A DNA stretch of 5,453 nucleotides, from NCBI GenBank assembly GCA_946546075.1, contig CAMNNV010000093.1, positions 1 to 5,453 on the forward strand, read 5' to 3'. The notes below the pieces were generated by a model, which saw only the letters and a program-made list of their open reading frames with translations, was not told the DNA's origin and did no database searches. This DNA is from an uncultured Bacillota bacterium. Lineage in GTDB: Bacteria > Bacillota > Clostridia > Peptostreptococcales > Anaerovoracaceae. This document shows positions 1 through 3,578 of the stretch, in pieces (position 1 is the first letter of the stretch; each line of letters opens with the position of its first letter). The position numbers and the translations under genes are program-made.

Positions 1-882
1 ATTAACAGAACGACCATTAATTTACCAGCAGAAGTAAGCGATGAGATTCTGCAGAAGGTACAGGAAGAATCCGCAGTAATGCAGATCGCTCCTCAGACGG
101 AACTGTCTGGAAGAGGCGAGGAGATCCCGGTGATCCTTGGAGATCCAGAAGCTGAGTGGGTAGGAGAAACAGAGAACAAGCCTGTAGCGGCTCCACAGCT
201 CACGACAAAGACGATCAAACCATACACTCTGGCTGTTATCGTACCGTTTTCAAACCAGTTCAGAAGAGATGCTGCGAAGCTCTACGATGAACTGATCAGA
301 AGACTGCCGGGAGCACTCGGAAGCAAGTTCGACGGAACAGTATTCGGCAAGTATGCAGTTCCGGGCGAGAACTTCGATACCTTTGCAGAATGTACTGCAC
401 AGGATATCGGCGGCACAAACACATATGCGGGGCTCGTTGCTGCGGATATCGATGTGGCTGAGCATGATGGTATCCTGAACGGATATGTCATCTCTCCGAA
501 GGCAAGAGGAGTGCTTCTGTCTGCAAAGGATGGAAATCAGAGACCGCTGTTCATCAACAGTGTTGCAGAAGGTGCGATCCCGATGATCCTTGGGGCAAGA
601 ACGCTGCAGAGCAAAGCTGCATACAAAGCAGGAACAGGTACTACCGTTCCGAACATCGTAGGTGTTGCAGGTGACTGGAACATGTGCAGATGGGGAACCG
701 TGGAAGGCGTACAGATCTCCATCGCTGATCAGGCAACTTTGACATATGGCGAAGGTAATGACCAGAAGACGATCAATCTGTTCCAGAGGAACATGTTCGC
801 AGTGAGAGCAGAAATCGAAGTCGGATTCCGCGCAGACACGAGTGTGTTCAATCTGCTGACGACACCGTATAGCGCTAGCTAA
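1..882 (+). CDS. Major capsid protein, HK97 fold (5' partial)
   Basis: This protein forms the icosahedral head shell. The reading frame is open from base 1, so the start codon lies upstream of the window; 293 residues are visible before the TAA at 880-882. The ATG at 79 is internal, because family-like sequence (INRTTINLPAEVSDEILQ) precedes it. Visible family features are an N-terminal arm, a strand-rich E-loop-like region (window residues about 40-80, with VGETENKPVAAP and TLAVIVPFSNQF), and a C-terminal block with GDWN, WGTVEG, then NMFAVRAEIEVGF (about residues 224-280). This last block is typical of HK97-type capsid proteins of Firmicute phages. There is no long N-terminal scaffolding (delta) domain in the visible part, and the length suggests only a few residues are missing. 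The next gene's ATG overlaps its stop by one base. Family call is from recognition of conserved blocks; no alignment was run. Confidence 0.93.
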   Translation: MNRTTINLPAEVSDEILQKVQEESAVMQIAPQTELSGRGEEIPVILGDPEAEWVGETENKPVAAPQLTTKTIKPYTLAVIVPFSNQFRRDAAKLYDELIRRLPGALGSKFDGTVFGKYAVPGENFDTFAECTAQDIGGTNTYAGLVAADIDVAEHDGILNGYVISPKARGVLLSAKDGNQRPLFINSVAEGAIPMILGARTLQSKAAYKAGTGTTVPNIVGVAGDWNMCRWGTVEGVQISIADQATLTYGEGNDQKTINLFQRNMFAVRAEIEVGFRADTSVFNLLTTPYSAS

Positions 883-1046
883 TGAAGCAGGTAAAGATGA
901 TCAACGCCCTTGGCAATGAAATGTGGGTCGCGGAAGATCGTGTAGAAGAATACAAAGCGGCAGGCCATAAACTTGCCGCTTCTTCTGATACGAAGAAGCC
1001 TGCAGCGAAGCCAAAGGCGAAAACGACCAAGAAGTCGAAGGAGTAG
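882..1046 (+). CDS. Small protein with lysine-rich tail, between capsid and connector genes (function unknown)
   Basis: A 54-residue reading frame fills the space between the capsid and connector genes. Its ATG shares one base with the capsid stop (TAATG) and no Shine-Dalgarno sequence precedes it, so translation is probably coupled to the capsid gene. An in-frame ATG at 897 has a weak AGG five bases upstream and would give 49 residues, so the start is not settled. Residues 13-32 (EMWVAEDRVEEYKAAGHKLA) look like the short V-x-x-x-R-V-x-x-Y-x-x-x-G motif of small proteins found after capsid genes in related phages. Residues 38-53 are almost only Lys, Ala, Pro, Thr and Ser, giving a strongly basic, probably disordered tail that could touch DNA or an acidic partner. 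The position suggests a head accessory role, but this is inference. A perfect 8-bp inverted repeat lies inside the gene at 978-999. Confidence 0.75.
   Translation: MKQVKMINALGNEMWVAEDRVEEYKAAGHKLAASSDTKKPAAKPKAKTTKKSKE
978..999 (+). repeat. Perfect 8-bp inverted repeat (hairpin) inside the small gene after the capsid gene
   Basis: GCTTCTTC (978-985) and GAAGAAGC (992-999) are exact reverse complements separated by the six-base loop TGATAC. No T-run follows, so this is not a classic intrinsic terminator. It lies where the conserved part of the small protein meets its lysine-rich tail, and the repeats come partly from tandem Ser (TCT TCT) and Lys (AAG AAG) codons. It could slow RNA decay of the upstream capsid message or weakly attenuate downstream genes, or it could be chance. 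Confidence 0.45.
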
Positions 1047-1049
1047 AGT

Positions 1050-1436
1050 ATGACATATGCAGAAGTAGCAGATGTGAAGTCCAGAATGACGAGAGAACTC
1101 AGCGCAGCAGAAGAGACCATGTGTGAGACTCTTCTGGAAGACGCAGCCGTTCTGATCGACGCATCAGGGACATCTGCGTCACCGGAAGCTAAGAAGATGG
1201 TCTCGTGTCGTATGGTGATCCGCGCACTGGGTGACGGTGCCGACACGGGGATCCCGATCGGAGCATCTCAGGGAAGTGCATCAGCACTTGGGTATTCCCA
1301 GAGCTGGACGATCTCCAGCGGAGGCGGTGCCGGAGAACTGTATCTGTCAAAGGCAGAAAGGAAACTGCTGGGCATAGGGAACAAGATCGGATCCTATAGC
1401 CCTGTAGAGGAATTCGCGCCGGAACAGGAGGGCTGA
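1050..1436 (+). CDS. Head-tail connector (adaptor) protein, Gp19/Gp15/Gp42 family
   Basis: This 128-residue protein resembles the phage Gp19/Gp15/Gp42 family (SPP1 gp15 / HK97 gp6-like adaptors), which form a ring below the portal and begin the neck. Visible features are an N-terminal MTYAEVADVKSR, a helix with ETLLEDAAVLID (26-37), a second helix KKMVSCRMVIRAL (48-60), a Gly/Ser-rich loop, and the C-terminal GELYLSKAERKLLG block (95-108) that is characteristic of the family. The length is normal. The start is supported by AAGGAG at 1038-1043, six bases before the ATG; this ribosome binding site sits inside the end of the upstream small gene, whose stop is three bases before the start. The gene ends one base before the next ATG. 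Confidence 0.87.
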   Translation: MTYAEVADVKSRMTRELSAAEETMCETLLEDAAVLIDASGTSASPEAKKMVSCRMVIRALGDGADTGIPIGASQGSASALGYSQSWTISSGGGAGELYLSKAERKLLGIGNKIGSYSPVEEFAPEQEG

Positions 1437-1437
1437 T

Positions 1438-1773
1438 ATGAAGGGTATCACTGTCAGACTCTATCAGGAAACAAAGACAGGAGAGAACCCCATCGGAGAA
1501 CCGATCTTCGAAGAGGAGGTCATCGAAGTTGAAAACGTGCTTGTAGCACCGACATCATCTGAGGATCTCGTCACGGAGCAGGGACTTTATGGGAAGCACT
1601 CAGTCTATACACTGGCCATCCCCAAGGGGGACGATCACGACTGGAAGAACAAGAAAGTCGAGTTCTTCGGAGAAGTCTTCAGGACCTTCGACGATCCGAT
1701 CAAAGGTATCGACGATCTGATCCCGCTGGAGTGGAACACGAAAGTGAAGGTGGAGCGGTATGAGCAAAGTTAA
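1438..1773 (+). CDS. Putative head closure (stopper) / minor capsid protein
   Basis: This 111-residue protein follows the connector, where siphoviruses encode the head closure or stopper protein that seals the head after packaging (SPP1 gp16 position). It starts with a beta strand (MKGITVRLYQ). A middle segment gives VLVAPTSSEDL, and a conserved-looking C-terminal half holds IPKGDDHDW (61-69), VEFFGEVFRTFDDP and IPLEWNTKVKVERY. The IPKGD...W and PL-x-WN pattern recalls proteins annotated as head-tail joining or minor capsid proteins in Firmicute prophages. A strong AGGAGG at 1426-1431, six bases before the ATG, fixes the start. Its last 14 bases overlap the next gene in another frame. The functional name rests mainly on position and general resemblance, so it is less certain than its neighbours. 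Confidence 0.72.
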   Translation: MKGITVRLYQETKTGENPIGEPIFEEEVIEVENVLVAPTSSEDLVTEQGLYGKHSVYTLAIPKGDDHDWKNKKVEFFGEVFRTFDDPIKGIDDLIPLEWNTKVKVERYEQS

Positions 1774-1996
1774 GGTCGTACTGAACAAGGCGGGTGTAAG
1801 AGAACTCCTGAAAGATCCGGGAGTAGGATCATTCTGTTTGCAGAAAGCACGGGAAGTACAGATGCGTGCCGGAGAGAACTTTGAAGCGGAAGCCAGGAAC
1901 TATCCGGAACGTACCGGCGCTGCAGTGCATCCTGCGAACGCAGAAGGATACTATGACAATTTGAACAACAACACACTTTTGAGGTCATTGAAATGA
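1760..1996 (+). CDS. HK97 gp10-like head-tail (neck) protein, short form
   Basis: This 78-residue protein matches the pattern of short HK97 gp10-like proteins, which are needed to complete the neck or the head-proximal tail end. Visible features are an N-terminal strand and helix (VKVVLNKAGVRELLKDP, 4-20), a central helix (QKAREVQMRAGENFEAEA), and the C-terminal DNLNNNTLLRSL (66-77), a recurrent ending in this group. It is shorter than the classic gp10 proteins of over 100 residues, but both the start and the closing motif are present, so I see no truncation. The ATG lies inside the preceding gene (14-base overlap), with GGTGGAG at 1749-1755 as a ribosome binding site. The stop overlaps the next start as ATGA, which suggests translational coupling. 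Confidence 0.8.
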   Translation: MSKVKVVLNKAGVRELLKDPGVGSFCLQKAREVQMRAGENFEAEARNYPERTGAAVHPANAEGYYDNLNNNTLLRSLK

Positions 1997-2334
1997 TTGA
2001 AATCACATTGATCAACTATCTCAAACAGGAACTGGAAGAGCCGGTATGGATGACGATCCCTAAAGGGGAGACGCTCCCGGATGAATATGTCCTGATCCAG
2101 AAGACAGGGAGCAGCAGGGCAGATAGGCTTACACATTCGATGTTCGCGATCCAGTCATATGGCAGGAGTCTGTATAACGCAATGGATCTGAACAGGAAGG
2201 TCAAAGCGGCCATGGATGAGATCATCGCCCTGGACGATGTGTGTGCATGCAGGCTCAACAGTGATTATAACTTTACGGATACACAGGCCAAGAACTACAG
2301 ATATCAGGCCGTGTATGAACTTGCACATTTTTAA
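1993..2334 (+). CDS. Putative tail terminator / tail completion protein
   Basis: This 113-residue protein sits just before the major tail gene, the usual place for the tail terminator, a ring that caps the tail tube and joins it to the neck (SPP1 gp17 / HK97 gp11-like role). It begins with a helix (MIEITLINYLKQEL). EYVLIQKTGSS (31-41), FAIQSYG (51-57) and an LNRKVKAAMDEI helix follow, and it ends with DYNFTDTQAKNYRYQAVYELAHF-type sequence (about 91-113). The order strand, helix, strand with a closing RYQAVYEL is common to such proteins in Firmicute phages. The start overlaps the previous stop by four bases (ATGA), with GAGG at 1981-1984 upstream. Family assignment is from general resemblance and gene order. 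Confidence 0.76.
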   Translation: MIEITLINYLKQELEEPVWMTIPKGETLPDEYVLIQKTGSSRADRLTHSMFAIQSYGRSLYNAMDLNRKVKAAMDEIIALDDVCACRLNSDYNFTDTQAKNYRYQAVYELAHF

Positions 2335-2339
2335 GGAGG
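2333..2339 (+). promoter_or_regulatory. Ribosome binding site that sets the start of the major tail gene
   Basis: AAGGAGG overlaps the TAA of the upstream gene (2332-2334). It is only one base from the ATG at 2341 but seven bases from the ATG at 2347. The normal spacing therefore favours 2347 as the true start of the major tail protein. Confidence 0.8.
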
Positions 2340-2346
2340 AATGGAA

Positions 2347-2907
2347 ATGGCAGGAACTAATCTGAACAACGCTGCCAATGTCAGCACGGGTAAACCGAAA
2401 TTGACGGGTGCGATATTCTCGGCGGTCAGCGGTACAGCAATACCGACAGACGCTACTACAGCGCTCGCGGAGGCTTTCAAGTGCCTGGGATACGGCTCAG
2501 AAGATGGTCTTACAGTCGGGATCACAAGGACATCTGAGACGATCAAGTCCTGGGGTGGTGACACAGTAGGAACCCCGCAGACGGAGTATGAGGAAACATA
2601 TTCATTCACACTGATCGAGTCACTGAGGGAAGAAGTGGTCAAAGTCGTCTACGGAGATGATAATGTAACGTCATCCAACGGACTCAGAACGATCACATCT
2701 AACTCAAAGGAACTCCCTCAGAGAGCATGGGTGTTCGATATGATGTCATCCAACGGTAAAGCCAAGAGGATCGCGATCCCGAACGGTAAGGTAACAGAGA
2801 TCGGAGACATCACGTATGTTGACAACGAACCTGTAGGATTTGAACTTACAGTGACAGCAACACCGGATGCAGCAGGAAACTGCTCTTACACTTACGACGA
2901 AGAGTAA
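2347..2907 (+). CDS. Major tail (tube) protein
   Basis: This 186-residue protein polymerises into the hollow tail tube. I start it at the second ATG (2347), because the AAGGAGG at 2333-2339 is correctly spaced from it; starting at 2341 would add only Met-Glu. Visible features are an N-terminal arm with STGKPKLTGAIFSA (13-26), AEAFKCLGYGSEDGL (41-55), SWGGD (68-72), EYEETYSFTLIES, a VYGDDNV segment, and the RAWVFDMMSSNGKAKRI hairpin, with a strand-rich C-terminus. The G-Y-x-S-E-D-G...W-G-G-D pattern is recurrent in tail tube proteins of Firmicute siphoviruses. There is no added C-terminal Ig-like domain, unlike some relatives. It is followed after 12 bases by the tail assembly chaperone gene, the standard order. 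Confidence 0.88.
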   Translation: MAGTNLNNAANVSTGKPKLTGAIFSAVSGTAIPTDATTALAEAFKCLGYGSEDGLTVGITRTSETIKSWGGDTVGTPQTEYEETYSFTLIESLREEVVKVVYGDDNVTSSNGLRTITSNSKELPQRAWVFDMMSSNGKAKRIAIPNGKVTEIGDITYVDNEPVGFELTVTATPDAAGNCSYTYDEE

Positions 2908-2919
2908 CCAGGAGGAGCC

Positions 2920-3201
2920 ATGGTAGAGGGTAAACTTGCAAATGGATTCGAGTACAAAATAGAGGAAGATCACCTCGATGATTTCGAGATGTTCGAGAAC
3001 TTGTGTGCGATAGACAGGGACGCAAACAATATCGGCCTCGTGATCGATGTGTTCGTCGACCTTCTGGGGGAAGACCAGTACAAAGCACTTAAGGAGCATC
3101 TCAGGAACAAGAAGGGGAAGATAAGCACCAGGGCAATGGTGGAGGCCCTTCATGAGATCCTTGAATCCGATGGCACGGATGAAGAAGTAAAAAACTCATG
3201 A
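2920..3201 (+). CDS. Tail assembly chaperone, short form (gpG-like)
   Basis: This 93-residue acidic protein lies between the tail tube and tape measure genes, where lambda G and its equivalents are found. These chaperones bind the tape measure during tail assembly and are absent from the finished particle. Visible features are LANGFEYKIEEDHLDDFEMFENL near the N-terminus (about 6-28, a recurrent 'G-F-x-hydrophobic...D-D-x-E' opening), DVFVDLLGEDQYKALKEHLR (about 48-67), then KGKISTRAMVEALHEILES, which ends the helical domain. AGGAGG at 2910-2915 lies four bases before the ATG. The frame ends at TGA (3199-3201) two codons after an A AAA AAC slippery heptamer, so some ribosomes probably continue in the -1 frame to make a longer product. 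No sequence search was run; the call rests on motif resemblance and gene order. Confidence 0.87.
   Translation: MVEGKLANGFEYKIEEDHLDDFEMFENLCAIDRDANNIGLVIDVFVDLLGEDQYKALKEHLRNKKGKISTRAMVEALHEILESDGTDEEVKNS
3189..3195 (+). promoter_or_regulatory. Slippery site for -1 programmed ribosomal frameshift
   Basis: The heptamer A AAA AAC occupies 3189-3195 in the X XXY YYZ register: the zero frame reads GTA AAA AAC TCA TGA. After a one-base backward slip both tRNAs re-pair on AAA AAA and reading continues at CTC ATG ACC. The zero-frame stop is at 3199-3201. The new frame is open to 3578. No strong stem-loop is visible 5-9 bases downstream by eye. Frameshifting here is known in the family as the source of gpG-T type fusions; its efficiency in this phage is not known. 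Confidence 0.85.
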
Positions 3202-3578
3202 CCCTCGCCGGCATGGTAAACCTTGATGAAGCGGCTTTGATCTGTGATCTGGCCGAAACATATGGGATCTATGATTACAGGCAGCTGCCGCTTCGCACGG
3301 TGGCTGTCCTGTCTGCCGGTTTGAGGGACGACGCGAGAATAATCAAAAAGGCAAATAATGTGGAAAGGGTACCGGACATGCAACTCCAGCTGCTTGCGAT
3401 CATCGCAGACAGGCTGGTGCATGCTAAACCGAAGGAATCGATCTACTACGCCCTTATGGGTCAGGCTCCTGAGGCTGAGAAGCATGACGAGGGAGATAAG
3501 AAGACGATCAAGGGCATGACTTTCGATTCACCGGAAGCATTTATGAAAGCAAGATATGGAGGTGGAAAGGATGGCTAG
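3195..3578 (+). CDS. Tail assembly chaperone, -1 frame C-terminal part (gpT-like, DUF5361-like)
   Basis: This frame is the T-like half of the chaperone pair. It is joined to the short form by the -1 slip at 3189-3195, giving a predicted 219-residue fusion (92 residues, then Leu from CTC, then 126). It contains NLDEAALICDLAETYGIYDYRQLPL, whose D-L-A-E-T-Y-x-I-Y-D-Y-R core is typical of DUF5361-like frame-two proteins before tape measure genes. A GLRDDARI segment follows, then a conserved-looking helix pair and a C-terminal TFDSPEAFMKARYGGGKDG, where the PEAFMKARYG end is often seen in such proteins. An ATG at 3198 overlaps the upstream stop as ATGA, so a separate 126-residue product (3198-3578) by reinitiation is possible, but no good ribosome binding site precedes it. 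The last eight bases overlap the tape measure start. Confidence 0.86.
   Translation, partial: LMTLAGMVNLDEAALICDLAETYGIYDYRQLPLRTVAVLSAGLRDDARIIKKANNVERVPDMQLQLLAIIADRLVHAKPKESIYYALMGQAPEAEKHDEGDKKTIKGMTFDSPEAFMKARYGGGKDG
3558..3563 (+). promoter_or_regulatory. Ribosome binding site of the tape measure gene
   Basis: GGAGGT lies seven bases before the ATG at 3571 and inside the end of the chaperone frame. It supports the 3571 start, which overlaps the upstream stop by eight bases. Confidence 0.75.

Larger units (their letters stand above)
2920..3578 (+). other. Predicted frameshift fusion of the two chaperone frames (gpG-T-like)
   Basis: The joined product spans 2920-3195 in the zero frame and 3195-3578 in the -1 frame, with base 3195 read twice. 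In lambda-like tails a small share of ribosomes makes this longer form; its T domain helps recruit tail tube protein to the tape measure-chaperone complex. The fusion is predicted from the slippery site and the two open frames, not demonstrated. Confidence 0.8.

Noticed and set aside
870..879. Short palindromes (TAGCGCTA and GCTAGC) at the end of the capsid gene
   Set aside because: Too short to form a useful hairpin, no T-run follows, and they lie inside coding sequence right at the next start codon.
875..1246. Minus-strand open frame across the small gene and the connector gene
   Set aside because: It overlaps two well-supported plus-strand genes and has a low-complexity sequence with no recognisable family.
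2883..2904. 5-bp inverted repeat (CTCTT with AAGAG) at the end of the major tail gene
   Set aside because: The stem is short, the loop is 12 bases, and no T-run follows, so it does not support a terminator between the tail and chaperone genes.
3232..3255. Possible 5-bp stem after the frameshift site (CGGCT with GGCCG)
   Set aside because: It begins about 36 bases after the slippery heptamer, too far for a usual stimulatory element, and it is short with a long loop.
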